Assembly (NCBI GenBank): GCA_963969395.1
Contig: OZ017803.1
Span: 4,340,001 to 4,404,000 of the forward strand
DNA: 64,000 bases
From: Pseudoscleropodium purum
Taxonomy: Eukaryota; Streptophyta; Bryopsida; Hypnales; Brachytheciaceae
Direction of reading: 5' to 3'
Shown piece after piece: positions 21,721-34,280 of the stretch. Within the stretch, counting starts at the first letter, position 1. Each line of letters opens with the position of its first letter. A program made the translations under genes and the position numbers. The notes beneath the pieces were generated by a model. That model saw only the letters and a program-made list of their open reading frames with translations, made no database searches and was not told where the DNA came from.

Positions 21721-21985
21721 TAGGCAATGAGGCTTGAAAGCAATGGTCATAGGCCCATCCTTCTAGGGTTAAATTATAAATCATGCCAAGTGTATAGAAT
21801 CTCCAAATGAGATGAAATTTTTTGCATTTAAAAGTGTTAAGATGATTACACTCAAAATTGCACCCTTTCCAAAACTGCCATCATCAATCTATGTACAAGT
21901 GAGGTACAATAATCTTACAACCGGCCTATGCAAGCCATTCAATTTTTTTTGGTAGAATGTGGAGTTTAATTGGTATATTTTGTTA

Positions 21986-22690
21986 AGGATAATTATCATT
22001 GCATCCTTATGCAATCCCAATCCAACATACTAAATTTCTATTTCCCAAAAGTAAAAACTTCATTTTTGGTGAATTTTTAAAGTACATTTTCATGGTTTTA
22101 TATGATGTTTTATTAAAAACAATTGGTGATGAATTTTTCAATTTGATTGTAGAGATATGTAGGGAGCATCCATACACACATCTTCTCTTCAACAAGCATC
22201 TCCAAAAAAGTTTCACAATTCTTTCTATAGAGATTTCAATGTTGGGGTGACAATGTCTAAATTTTGTAAAAATAGATATCTCTTTATTGTAATTAGATTT
22301 TTCTATTTTGCCCTTAAATGGTAACTAATTTTTTACATTTGAGCACAATGATACAATTACTTAGCCAAAATCAAGTTAAAATATAGAGGTATCCATTTCT
22401 TCAAAGTTTGATCATATAACACTTTTCATTGAATTCTTCATTGATCATATTTTTGTTATTTAAGGGGGTGTTTTTTTATAAGAAAGGTGTGTATATGGTT
22501 GTTTCCTATGTATCCATGCAATTAAATTGAAAAAACTCATCACCAATTGTTTTCAATAAAATTTTATATAAAACCACAAAAATTGATTTAAAAAATTCAC
22601 CAAAAATGGAATTAAAAAAAAATTGAAATTTGGTATGCTTCATTGGGATTGGATAAGAAATGGGTGATAATTATGTAAGATCAAAAAAAG
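21986..22690. repeat. Foldback repeat, family D, 0.7 kb
   Basis: Arms of about 200 bp (21986-22190 and 22480-22690) are inverted copies of each other, sharing words such as AACAATTGGTGATGA and TTTTTGGTGAATTTTT, around a loop of about 290 bp. The 22168-22690 part recurs inverted at 25497-25963. Weaker copies occur at 37985-38130, 48615-48975 and 50169-50485. No target duplication was resolved. Confidence 0.6.
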
Positions 22691-22723
22691 ACAATTTCAA
22701 ACCATGTCATCTTCCTAATTTTA

Positions 22724-23446
22724 TGTGCTTCTTGCTATTTTTTAGTAAAGTACTGCAATGTGTGAGGGCACCATTTTCTATGAGCAAAAGACTCTAAGGA
22801 TCATCATGAATAAAGTAAAAACCACTCAATCAACCCTCATATACAACATGAACAAAATAAGCACTTGTCTATCTATTAAATGGCATAACAACAATGTAAT
22901 ACTTCTCATAACCTATAAAAGCTTTCCAAATTATGATCGATGTGCAACCAAATTTAATAGGTGCTAAGCAATCCCATGAATAATGTTCATACGGTTACCA
23001 ACAAACCTTCAGTTGCTATTAGTTTTTGCCTATCTCAAATGAAGCCTCATATGTCCATATCTCATTCATATAATCCAATGCTTCCCAAGCCTAACATTTT
23101 TTGGTAAATGCCAATCTATTAGCCTTGTGCTTGTCATTAAGAAATGGCTTCTTTATTGCAACATGGTTACAAAATCCTATACATTAGCCTCCTTCCTTAA
23201 CATGCGCATACAAAAAATTTGTGTCCTCTTTTCTATAATGGATGCAAGTGGAATGCGTCTATTTTGTGTAAGAATGCATCCCAATTCCCTTCTACTTTGG
23301 TCAATTCCTTTGCAACATTGACGTACAACCTTACAAATAACCATTATTCTATAATTGAGGAATTTCTTCAAAACATACTCAATAGTAGAACATGGTATGC
23401 CTAACTTTTTTGCAATGCTACGTTGTGACATTCTTGAACAACTCAT
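22724..23446 (-). pseudogene. Tc1/mariner-family transposase remnant
   Basis: The minus strand starts with a 90-codon open frame (23446-23177) containing SQRSIAKKLGIPCSTIEYVL, a helix-turn-helix of the Tc1/Tc3 paired-like DNA-binding type. After a frame change, the continuing translation reads KPFLNDKHKANRLAF, then TYEASFEIGK and later IENGALTHCS. These line up with the family's catalytic core, in which the corresponding words normally hold the first and second catalytic Asp (…DE-x-x-F…, …x-x-D-x-A-x-x-H…). Here the first Asp is replaced by Tyr and the second by Asn. About nine stops interrupt the frame and the third acidic motif is not found. The copy is catalytically dead. The neighbouring family D repeat abuts its 3' end. 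Confidence 0.7.
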
Positions 23447-23781
23447 TCAACTATGATGACCTCCAATTTTGCACAATCCCAAACACAAGAAAATACACCT
23501 TAAAATGCAAATGTTGACAAAATCAGGATGTAATGTGTGACTTGCAAGGAACATCAAGTCACAATATTATGAATATAGGAATTATAGTCATAATCTATTG
23601 CATCATATAATCTTACCTTAACATTCTAATGTTCACTTTAAGCACCTAGAAATGTACACAAAGATTGAAATTGGATCTAATCCTTAGGCAATTAAGAAAT
23701 GAAATAACAATAATAGTCTACAAGATCTAATCTTTACTATGGTGCACATTCACGTACAAGAATTCTTGTGTATGTGCAATT

Positions 23782-24886
23782 CACTAGAAGAAAATGAGGG
23801 GTTTTCAACTACATGTGCAACTTATTTTGTAGTTGCATAGAATGATTCCAACTAAATGACAATTTAAAGCTTGTGGTTGCAGTGAACAAGTTGCATTAGT
23901 TGTAATTTAATTACAGTTCTTTTTTACATCCAATAGCATGCAAAAAACTTCATTAATGCATTAGAGAATTTTTGAGAGCAATGAGAGATTGTGAGTTATC
24001 ATGCCTTGGAAACGCTATGAACGCTGCTAGAAGTGAAGTCTGATGTGGTCACAAGAGTGCTACATCACTTCTTTTTTTTTAATTTCAAATTTTCAAATTT
24101 TTTTTTTTGCATTTCAAGAACTTTTTTTTTTGGCATTTTTGGCATTTTTTTTTACCTACCGGCCGTATCCTTCGCTATGAGGGAACAACAACAGGAACAA
24201 GCCCAAAATGGCCCTTTATAGCCTTCAAATTTCTTCTAATGTTTGCAACTTGTAGATTTCAAAATTTCATATCTACCTTCTTTTTAGATTTTTGAATTTT
24301 AGAACTACTTTTTTTTTCTAGATTTTAGAATTTCAAATCTACCTTTCTCTAGATTTCAAAATTCCAAATACATGTGCCTTCTTCCTAGAATTCAAAAATT
24401 CAATTTCATAGATTTTAAAAATTTCTTGAATTTTAATTTTTTTTTGTTTCTACAAATTGTAAAATTCTTAGAATTCTATCAAAAAAATTCATTACATAAG
24501 ACTACAATAACTTACAAGTCTTATATGTCCAATCTAATGGTACTCTTTATAATTGATATGGGACAATTGATATAAGAAAAATGGGATTGAATTTTGAAAG
24601 CAACTAAGAAACAACTAGTGTGAGACTAGAAAGCAACTAGGAAACAACTATGGTCTTTTTTGAGTTGCATGATAGTTGTATAGGATACTAGTTGTTTCTT
24701 AGTTGGTTTTTGCAACTATAGAATGAGTGCTTTGCAACTAAAACAATGTATGAATGTTGTAAAACAATGACATAAAACAATTTCATTAAATTTGGTGCTA
24801 AAAGAGAGGATTAGAATTGCATGACAGTTGTATAGGATACTAGTTGCATAGTAGTTGGTTGTGTCGGATATGTTTTTCTTCTAGTG
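23782..24886. mobile_element. Non-autonomous CACTA element, 1.1 kb
   Basis: It begins CACTAGAAGAAAA, ends TTTTTCTTCTAGTG, and is flanked by exact ATT duplications (23779-23781, 24887-24889). The subterminal zones are rich in repeated AGTTGC / GCAACTA words. The interior is A+T-rich with T-runs and no transposase frame. A deleted, inverted relative lies at 58431-59193. Confidence 0.88.
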
Positions 24887-24889
24887 ATT

Positions 24890-25496
24890 CAAGCATTCTA
24901 GAATTTACACATTCAGCTTGAAGATATAAAAGTCAATGTTTGCATCAAAATTGTTGTCATTTGCAAGATTTAGAAACAACTTTTTCATAGAAATGACAAC
25001 TGCCTAGTCAAGAGAAACACTAACTAGAAATGTATGCATTCAACATCTCCTAGAATGAAATATGTATTTATTTAGTCCATTTACAAGCTTCATTTATGCA
25101 AAATTTCAGCTAAAAATGAGCAAATCCATGAACCCCATGTGCATCGATATTTCTAAAAGATGTGTACAAGAGTTTCAATTGCAGTGACACATGTTTATTA
25201 ATTTTGATTCCCCAAAAGCTTTTTGAAGTATTTCATTTATTGTTTAATGACATTTATATTAAGCCTATAAATCCTACATAATATCAGTAATTATAGTTCC
25301 TAATTCAAAGAAGTGGAGAAGAGAGAGTGTTTTGAAGTATATGAGTGTCACTTTAGAGAAGACAATTTGATGTAGTGGACAAATGAGACTTGCTAGATAT
25401 AGTGCAGGTCGAGTGAAAAAATCTTACAAACTATCTTATTATCTTATTGAATCTTTCAAAGATTTGTATATAATATAGAACAAAATTGTCTTTTTT
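24890..25496. other. Stretch with no supported feature
   Basis: A+T-rich sequence without a long frame, terminal repeat or recognisable copy elsewhere in the window. Confidence 0.35.
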
Positions 25497-25963
25497 TGTC
25501 TTGCATAATTATCACCCATTTCTTATCCAATCCCAATGAAGCATATCAAATTTCCATTTTTGGTGAATTTTTAAAATCAATTTTTGTAGTTTTATGTAAA
25601 ATTTTATTGAAAACAATTGGTAATGAGTTTTTTCAATTTAATTGCATGGATACATAGGAAACACCCATATGCATACCTTTCTTATAAAAAAAACACCCCC
25701 TTAAATAACAAAAATATGATCAATGAAGAATTCGATGAAAAGTGTTATATGACCAAACTTTGAAGAAATGGATACCTCTATATTTTAACTTGATTTTGGC
25801 TAAATAATTGTACCATCGTGCTTAAATGTAAGAAATTAGTTACCATGTAAGGGCAAAATAAAAAAATCTAATTACAATAAAGAGATTTCTATTTTTACAA
25901 AATTTGGACACTGAAATTTCTATAGAAAGAATTGTGAATCTTTTTTGGAGATGCTTTTTAGAT
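25497..25963. repeat. Family D repeat, partial, inverted
   Basis: The reverse complement of 22168-22690: one arm plus the loop of the foldback element, ending where the other arm would begin. The short frame that follows (to 26119) is not recognised. Confidence 0.65.
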
Positions 25964-26345
25964 CTCAAATCAAGTGAAATTGGCAATCTTTGCTCAAAGT
26001 TGGAAAATGAAATAAAATTAGCAAGCTTTACACTTCCACTAATGAACATATATGGCTTTAAAGACCTTTCAAAAATCAAATGTTTACTTTTTTCAGTGAA
26101 AAATAAAAGTCTTCAATAGTTAACCCTAAAAATTGCTCCAATTTTTTTTAAACGGTCAAACAAATTCGATTGCCCATACCAAAATGATCTTGAAATTTCA
26201 AATGGACCATATATGGTTGCTCAATTGGTTAGGGGTTAAGGTAGTCTTTAGTTGATTGCACCAATAGAACAAGGGGAATCCCTCATTGCCCCATATTTTA
26301 CCTCTAAAAGAATATCAAAGTTTAGTGTTTACTATAAATGATTAA

Positions 26346-27468
26346 GTCCTGAAGGACCAAATGTCTATTCAAAGAGTAGTTGGACTTTGAATAGTTGATA
26401 ATGAAATTAAGGAAATAAACAAATGTTTTTGAAATTTTAGCTCAAGTAAAAAACATTCACCCCATTAAGGGAAATTTAAAAAAAGTTATAATTTGATGCC
26501 CTAATAAAAGGTTATGTTCCCCCTTCAAATTGAACAAGTCAGACAATCTTGGAAACTTTTGCTAAATTCTTCATTTACTTTTGAACTTTGGTATATATAT
26601 AACTTATATGATTTAATATGAAAAAAATCTTTTAGTGAAAAAATCTGATTTCAAAAAGATTCAAAACTCTATAAGCCTTGTCATGTAAGCTTGAAAAAAA
26701 TTGTCTAACTACAAATGCTATTAATTATTTAAAAATCTGTACTCTCAAAATTCTTGAAAGTTTTTATATACATTTCAAATGTCTATCTCTAGGATTTTAT
26801 TGTCCGGATTTCAAATTCTTTTATCACTGCACAAAAAATCATCTAAAAATGACTAGGAAATTGCCCTATATTTAACCTCTTCACTTTGCAAAGTCATTTA
26901 GATTAAAGTGGACCACTTATTTGCTTCTGAAATTTTGCACAAGTTCACCTAAAAAGATGTTGTATTTGATGGTGTAGAACAAAATTTTTACATGAAGTAG
27001 ACTTGGAGTCTACTAACCTTGTTTGATAGAAATGAAAAGAAGTTTTTTTCTCACTTCAAATACTACAATCTTTTGATCCATGCAATCAAATGGGCTCTAA
27101 TTTTTCCTACACATCTCTATAATATTCTACTACATTTTTAAATAATTGAATTTTGCATGCAAAAAAAGAAATTCAATTTTGGCCAATGTACTTTCAATGA
27201 CCCCTGGCTAATATCCTAAGAAACAAAGTCTATTAGCCCTATCAAGTAAAGTTGAATAAAAGAAATTTCCTATAAATTTCAAAAGTTGTAATCTTTTAAT
27301 TAATATGGTCAGAGTTTCTGAAATTTTTCCACACATTTCTACAATATTTTATTACAATTTGTATAGTTGAATTTGGAAAAAAATTCTTTTCTCATTTTCT
27401 TCTCATTGTCTTGTAAAATAGCAATTTTTCACAATTTCTACCCAAAATATGCCACAGTCCTTTAAGGA
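26346..27468. mobile_element. Diverged TTAA-flanked element, 1.1 kb
   Basis: TTAA at 26342-26345 is followed by GTCCTGAAGGACCAAA. The right end CACAGTCCTTTAAGGA is followed by TTCA, one change from TTAA. An internal segment containing AATCTTTTGATCCATGCAATC is partly duplicated about 230 bp further on. Related to families A and B by its ends and the A+T-rich interior, but more diverged. Confidence 0.55.
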
Positions 27469-28306
27469 TTCAAAAGAAAGCTACAATCCTTAATTATGGA
27501 GTAAAATTATCTTTCTATTCTCATTAAGTAAGTTGGACATTTGATCAACCAACTTCTTCTCTCCTACATACACCCCAACAGAAACTCTCATTCTACTTTG
27601 CTTCACCTTCTTCCTATATGGTTGATAAAGCTTTAAATTTAGAACATATCTCCGAGCCAATCCTCTCTACTTAGTAGAACCTCCAATGCAATTTAGAGCC
27701 CTTGAGTCTTGAAGGGACTTCAAGTCCTTCAAAAAGTGCAATGGAACATTCATAAAGATGACCAAATTGCTTCCAAACACACAATGGACATGAAATGGCC
27801 ATATTAGCCAAAAACACTACAAACACAAAAGTCTATGATTTGACAATAACAAATAAAGGGTAATTTGAGAGAGGACTTAGGATTGGATATTTATACTTTC
27901 TCCAAAGCCTCTTTTTTTGTTCTAAAAGCTAGAAGTTTAAGGAATTAACCACTAATTACTACTAATTGCTAAAAAAAATCAAATCTATTGTAAGTTGGAC
28001 CTTATGTAACTTTTGAAGAAAAGTTCTAAGTGACAAATAGATTGCTTCATTAACTTTAGAAGGCCCAAATTCTCCTTGAGATCATGTACAGTACATCCTA
28101 TTCTTAAGTCATTCAAGGTTGCAAAAGCTAATGAAGTGTCAATACAAGGAAATGTAGAAATCTTGGATGATGAACCTTGTACTTTTTAAATATTTTGACT
28201 TGCTTGGAATATCTAAGGAAATTTTTGGGAGTAAAAAGACTCCTCTTTGGTATCATTTGGATGTTGCAAGCTCTTGGTACATTGGTCAATGTATTGAGTT
28301 TGTTTA
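27469..28306. other. Stretch with no supported gene
   Basis: The minus strand at about 27560-27820 reads for some 40 codons like a decayed coding sequence (including MAISCPLCVWKQFGHL), but with stops and no family match. The rest is featureless. Confidence 0.3.
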
Positions 28307-28309
28307 AAT

Positions 28310-28524
28310 CACTATAAAAAACCTATATTTTCAGTGAGAAGCCTAATTTTTTTAACCGGATTTTAGGTGATGTCCAATGTGACAATCCCATATTTTTATG
28401 TCAACAAAAACATCCGAAAACATTAATATTGACATAAAAACATGGGTTTGTTGCATTGGACATCACCTAAAATCTGTTTAAAAAAATTAGGGCTTGTCTC
28501 CTAAAACACGGGGGTTTTATAGTG
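28310..28524. mobile_element. Palindromic CACTA-type MITE, 215 bp
   Basis: It starts CACTATAAAAAACC, ends GGTTTTATAGTG, and is flanked by exact AAT duplications (28307-28309, 28525-28527). The two halves are almost fully inverted (ATTTTAGGTGATGTCCAAT against ATTGGACATCACCTAAAAT), so the element could form a long hairpin. Confidence 0.88.
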
Positions 28525-28527
28525 AAT

Positions 28528-30565
28528 TCCACCTAAATTCAAGGAAGCCACCTATTTAGGTACTTATTGGTATTGGAATGCCTTGAAATTTGTTGAAGAA
28601 AGTTACTATGAAAAAATTCTATCCTAATTTTTGGTAGGATTTAACCACAACTTGGGTAATTTATGAGAATTTTCCATCACAAGTTAAAGTGGTTGACTTT
28701 TCATAAAATCATCTTTTGCATTCCAAAAAAATTTGAAACTTTTTGGATAATCTTAAATAAGTTCCCAAACACTAAGTGCAAGCTCATATTCTTACTTTTT
28801 TCTTTTTTATAAAAAGTCTAATTTAATTACCTTCTTTGAAATCCAATGAACATGGAATTTTTTGACTAAAAGAGTATTTTGATGAACAAATTGCACCATT
28901 GAGATCTAGGCATGTTTTTAAGTCAAAAACACCTCTCTTCAATTTTTTTTGTTTCATCCCTCATGTAGCTTAAGTTATCACTTATAAGGCCAGCATCTAA
29001 CTTTCTATAATTATATATCTCAAAATAGATGGTAACTTCAAAATTGGTTGATTACCAATATATATAAATCTAAAAGTAAATTTCTATTGTGAATCACTAC
29101 TTTTCATTAGCCAAGCTTTGTCACATGCATTTATAGATTTGGTTCAATCTCTAATGGAAATTTTTCAATTATTAAACCTAGCTATCTTTTAGACATCTAT
29201 TATTTTTTTCAAATACCTAATTGACCTTTTAGATACTTCACATATCTTAGAAATAAAGAATTAGAGTGTTTTAGGCACTTTGAATTTTAAGTTGTAAAAC
29301 CTTGTATTGGTGGGGACTTCACCAAATATGGTTTTCATATTCTTTTTATGGGTTGTTCACTATAGAATCTAATATTAAAAAGTAAAAATAGAAAAAAAAA
29401 TTGAGACCAAAGTAACAACTCGAGGACTTAGATATGACATGTGGAGTTGATAGACATCAAGGATGACCCCAATTATGTTCATTTAAATTTTTTGATTATG
29501 TAGAGCAAAAAGACTTGATTGATGTTGAAGCACGCATGGGTGGAATCAAAGGTGCACTAACATCATTGGAATCCATGTTAGCATTATCAAATGTCAATGT
29601 TTAATTAGCATATTAGGGTCTATAAGTTTGACACCAAATGAGGATGGATATTTTTATGATCCGAGTATGTACAATATTGTCTAACTAGTGAAGAAGGGTG
29701 GTATATTTTAATTACTACTTGGCTACATCCATCTCAGAACGATGAACTACACTTCTCGCTTTATTTGAGACTAGGGAGTGTAAACACTAATTGAAAATGC
29801 CATGGTGGATAGGACATTGAAGTATGCCTTTCCACCCTAATTGTCTCTAATTGATAAACAAAGTTTTGACAAAGACACAAATTCAATTGGTGGAAGAAAA
29901 GTAAATGATCCAATACAATCATTTATACAAGTGTTTGATAGATTGATTGGATGAATGTCATAACAAGCAAAATAGTGACCAATATGTGAAGGGAGTGTAG
30001 GGAGTGTAGTAGTGTAGGCATCATGTATTTGTTTTGAGTGTATTTGTAGGTATAGGAGTGTATTTTCAATATTTTGTAATGAATCATAAACCAAAAATGT
30101 AAGGGTAGTAGAGATACCTTCAATTTCATTTTGATTTTATGAACGATTTTTTATGTATGCAATTATTACCATTGTCCATATAAAATCAATAAGAATATGG
30201 TATAATATTAATATAATTGCACTATGCAATGGCAAAAGATAAAAATATACAAGAAAGAAGAGTTTATGAGTTGAAGAAAGCACATTTATATTTTGTACTT
30301 GTTTTGTTTAAAAAATGAAGAATAATAATTTCCATTAAATAAATTGCTTCCACAAATGTAGTACTACAAGATAGAATAGATAGAACATGTTTTTAAAAAA
30401 TTTAGGAAAATTTAGTTTTAAAAAAATATTTTTCAATAAGCATTGAAAACTACCATTTTACAATTAGTGCACTTACTATTTTACAATTATAATTAATTGT
30501 AATTACAATTACAAATGTAAGTGTTTAATCCACTATTATTTCTTCCATCTCAAATTTTTGTATTT
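28528..30565. other. Long A+T-rich stretch, no supported gene
   Basis: A decayed coding-like patch on the plus strand at about 29510-29640 (QKDLIDVEARMGGIKGA) is broken by stops; I cannot assign it. A short GGGAGTGTAG direct repeat lies at about 29992-30015. Nothing else is supported. Confidence 0.3.
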
Positions 30566-32368
30566 TTAGAGAGAAAATGTTCTACAAGGTTAAATTTGAT
30601 TGTTAGAACAAACTCAACATTGAAACTAGTGTGTTTCAATTCCATTTTAGAGCTATAATTAACGATGTAGTTTTTTCCTCTATCTCACACCTACTTCTAC
30701 TTAATAACTTTGAAGAATAAAAACCAGATTCTTCTTTATTGAATTTTTTCCTAGATTCTCAATTCAATTCTTTATGATAATGGGTTATTGCAAGAAACAC
30801 TTATCTGTTTTTACAACACAATAAAAGTGAGTCTCTTGTCATTTGCTATAATTTTTTAATTTTAAACCTAATGCCAAAAATTAAAAAACATGTTTCTAAT
30901 AAACTTGATTTTAATTATATTTTTTATTTTTCAGAAACTTTAAAAAATCATTTATTTTCAAATTTCAATTTTTTTAATATGTCATCTTTTTGGATTTCGG
31001 AGTTTTTAGTACTAAATACCAGTTCAAATTATTGGTTGAGATTTTTGTGGTGTATTTCTATAGTAGGTAGACATATTCCTACCAAATGGAATCTAAAAAA
31101 ACATTATTCTATGTCCTCCACATTCATTGAAAGAGGCTTCCTTTGCAAAGGGTTGCTATTAGGTGAACCTAGGAGTGTGAGCAAATGAGCCTAGATATCT
31201 ATATTATAAAATCCTTCTATGATTATAGTGTAACTATAATATAGATACTTATATTATAGTTGTTTATATTATAAGCACCTTCTTTGGTTGTAGTATATCA
31301 ACTTATGCATACGCTCAAAGCTCACAAGCTCGCATTTTCATGCTCACATACCAGTACCATTGTACCTTATCAGTGCACTTGTCAAAATTAGAAATGGTTT
31401 TGATCTCATTTTTTCAATCAAATCTCATCACTATGAAGTCTTTTCTAAAGGCCAATTTTTAGTCTTATTGAAAATTGATTTTCCTATTTTTTCCCGTATT
31501 TTCTACAAAGTATTTCTCCCTGTATTTTCTAGGATAGATTTTTGGGCACAAAACTCTAGCGAAGAAAATACATAGTTGGACATTTTTATTTGTAAAAAAT
31601 AGAAAAATCAATTTTCAACAAGATTGAAAATTGGCCATTAGAAAAGACTTCTTAGTGATGAGATTTAACAAAAAGTCAAAACCATTTCTAATGTTTACAA
31701 GTGCATGCACAAGGGAGGCTTTTTTGCATAAACATGGAAGACATAAAAGAATGTTTTTTTAAATGTCCTTTAGTAGGGACATGTGCACCTATTATATAAA
31801 TATACTGTAGAAATTTGAACCAAAAATCATTAATTTAAACCAATATATAGTATAAAAAATCCAAAATCCAAAAATATGACTACTAAATAAAATTGATTTA
31901 TAAATATTAAAAAAATTGGATATAAAGGATACAATTGAAATAAAAAATTCTTCAGAAATATACATTTTTTTGGATATTAGATTCATGATTCAAAAGTTTT
32001 AGTGTTGGATACAAACTAATTTTTCAAAATGCTACACCAAATGGTTGGTGTTTCTTGCAATAACCCTAATTCAAATTCTATAGTGAAAAAATTTAAATTA
32101 AAACGATTCAAAATCTTAAAATCTAGTCATACATGCAAGGTGTGTAAAAAATTTGTTTTTTTTCTTCCTTTAAATGCAAATATCTTGCAATCTATAAGGT
32201 CAAACTGCATGAAATTTCTTCTATACAATCTTGTACTAGTTTAGTGTAAGATTCTAATAACGGATATGTAAAAAAGTAAAAATAAAATCAAAGATTTTTT
32301 CTTTTTGCAATAGAAATGGTAGTTTTGAGTGCCTTTCAATAAGAAAAAAAGTTGTAGTTTTGTAAAAG
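30566..32368. mobile_element. Family B TTAA element, 5'-truncated, split by foldback
   Basis: 30566-30781 and 32067-32368 align with the middle and right parts of the family B copy at 3559-4458. TTAA follows at 32369-32372. The left third is missing. The copy is interrupted by the 1.29-kb element at 30782-32066. Confidence 0.65.
30782..32066. mobile_element. Foldback element with 19-bp perfect terminal inverted repeats, 1.29 kb
   Basis: The ends GGGTTATTGCAAGAAACAC and its exact reverse complement are flanked by TAAT on both sides (30778-30781, 32067-32070). Beyond the termini, much of the element is an imperfect palindrome: 30960-31130 pairs with 31740-31900, and 31376-31490 pairs with 31600-31712. 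About 230 bp near 31143-31370 are present on the left side only. No coding frame. The superfamily is unclear because a 4-bp duplication is unusual. Confidence 0.8.
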
Positions 32369-32372
32369 TTAA

Positions 32373-33944
32373 CCTTGCAACATTAGTCAATGCAATTCCT
32401 GATTTTGTCACCCGGGACTCAAAATTTATTTTTTGAATTTATTTATAAATTTGAGTGTACTTTTAGGCATTAAAAGACCGTAAAAATGTATTAGACCAAA
32501 CTTAGTGTTGCACATACCAATACAGCCTTTGATTGCATTACAACTAGTTTTTTTCTAAATACACCCAAACTCCGCATGTAAACAAGGTAGAAACCCACAT
32601 ATTATAAATTATAAGCGTGTTGGTAGAGACTGCCCCATTATCTACATCAATTCCTGCAATGAGACACAAATTGACTAAAAGTGGTCCAAGGAAATTTTGT
32701 GAGAACCCTAAAGTAGATTTTCCGTGATAGGATTTGGAGTGAGAGTCATGATAGGAGTCCAACAGCACAATTGCTTTGCCAAGATTCTCTTTTTTGTAGA
32801 AGGTTTCCTATTCAATGAAAATTAAAGGAAATAGCGGGATTTGTACTTTTTTTTAAATGTGCAAGGTAGGAATGTTAACTTGCTCATTTGTTGAAAAATT
32901 CCATGAGAGGTTCCTCCAAAAGTCTTGATTTTTTCTAATCAATCCAAGATCTTTTTTCAAGCGGTCAACCGCGAAAATTTAGTATGGTAAATTTATAAAA
33001 TTTATCATGGATGCCGTAAAATCTTACTAAAAATTATTATAGATTTTTTTATATTCATAAAGAGGCTTGACAAGTTTTGTAAAGTTTTGATAGCGAGAGG
33101 TGCCAAAATTAGCAACATCCTCCAAAATCAGCAAAATTAAGATGAAATGCGGAGTTGACGGATATATTGGAAGTACACAACGTTGAAATAAAACAAACTT
33201 AAGATCTTTTTTTACTCCTTTGAATCTATCTAGAAGCCTAGGCTAATTACTTTTGATTGAAAAGATAACTTCCAAAACTTAGTTTTTTATCCCATTTGGG
33301 GTTTCTAGTGACTACTAGAATTGTTTGAGTTTTTGAGGGTGGAAAAGGGGTAGGGTTTCTTCTAGAATAAAAAATGGCCTTCTAAAGCCATTGGAACAAT
33401 CCGTTTGTGATTTAGAGTATTTCTCCAAAAGTTAAAAAATAGAACCAACATAGAAAGTAAAATCTTAGGATTAGTATGAAAATCTTAAATGATAAGTTTA
33501 CCTTGTAGGGATTGGAGGAGATGAGGCTCTTGAAAGAGTATTCAAGGGCTCTCATTTCTTTCTCAAACCCCCCCTTAGGTTCATTTTTGAACCACTTTAT
33601 TTCATTTGGGTTCATTTAATTGGATTTTGGCTGTTTGAGGCCACTTTGCCAAATTCTAATGTTTTGGGGGAATTTCAAGCCTTGTTGTTACTATTTTTCA
33701 AGATCTCTTGGTGTACATTGGGGTCCCTTCAAGATTTGCCTTGATTTCTTGTGGTTTGGCAGTCCTTGTGTTGGTTTTGTGTAAGTTTTTCGAACCTTTG
33801 TTATTTACCTTAGAGAATTAATACCTAGGTGATGTTGCTTAGGAGGACCTTTAGTGCTTGTGAATGTATTTGAAATTCTTGCTTATGTATTAATGATTAA
33901 CTTGCCTTGAAATTGTATAATTTAGTGGGTTGTCCATCTAATAG
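32373..33944. other. Stretch with no supported gene
   Basis: A 74-codon minus-strand frame (32768-32544) contains FLGPLLVNLCLIAGIDVDNG but has no identifiable family. From about 33250 the sequence grades into the region with tandem repeats and a possible long LTR. Confidence 0.3.
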
Positions 33945-34280
33945 TGAAGCTGTGGCTTTGAGTTTTAGCACTTGGTAGAGATTTGCAAAATTTCCTACAC
34001 TACGGTGAAGCTTTAGCTTTGAATTTAAAAATTTGGTAGAAATTAGTAAAGTTTCCTACACTACAATAATAGCGTTGGCTTTGAGTTTTAGAATTTGGTA
34101 GAAAACTGTAAAGTTTCCTATACTATGGGCCTATGGCAAAACTTTGGCTTTGAGTTTTAAAAATTGATAGAAATTTGCAAAGTTTCCTACACTATGGTGA
34201 AGCTTTGGCCTTGAGTTTTAGAATTTGGTAGGAATTTACAGAGATCCCTACCTTATGGCAAAGTTTTGGCTTAAAAATTG
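33945..34280. repeat. Tandem repeat, units of about 58-71 bp, six copies
   Basis: The words TTGGCTTTGAGTTTTAGAA and TTTGCAAAGTTTCCTACAC recur at about 33949, 34012, 34075, 34146, 34204 and 34266. Units are imperfect. It lies upstream of the possible LTR. Confidence 0.75.
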
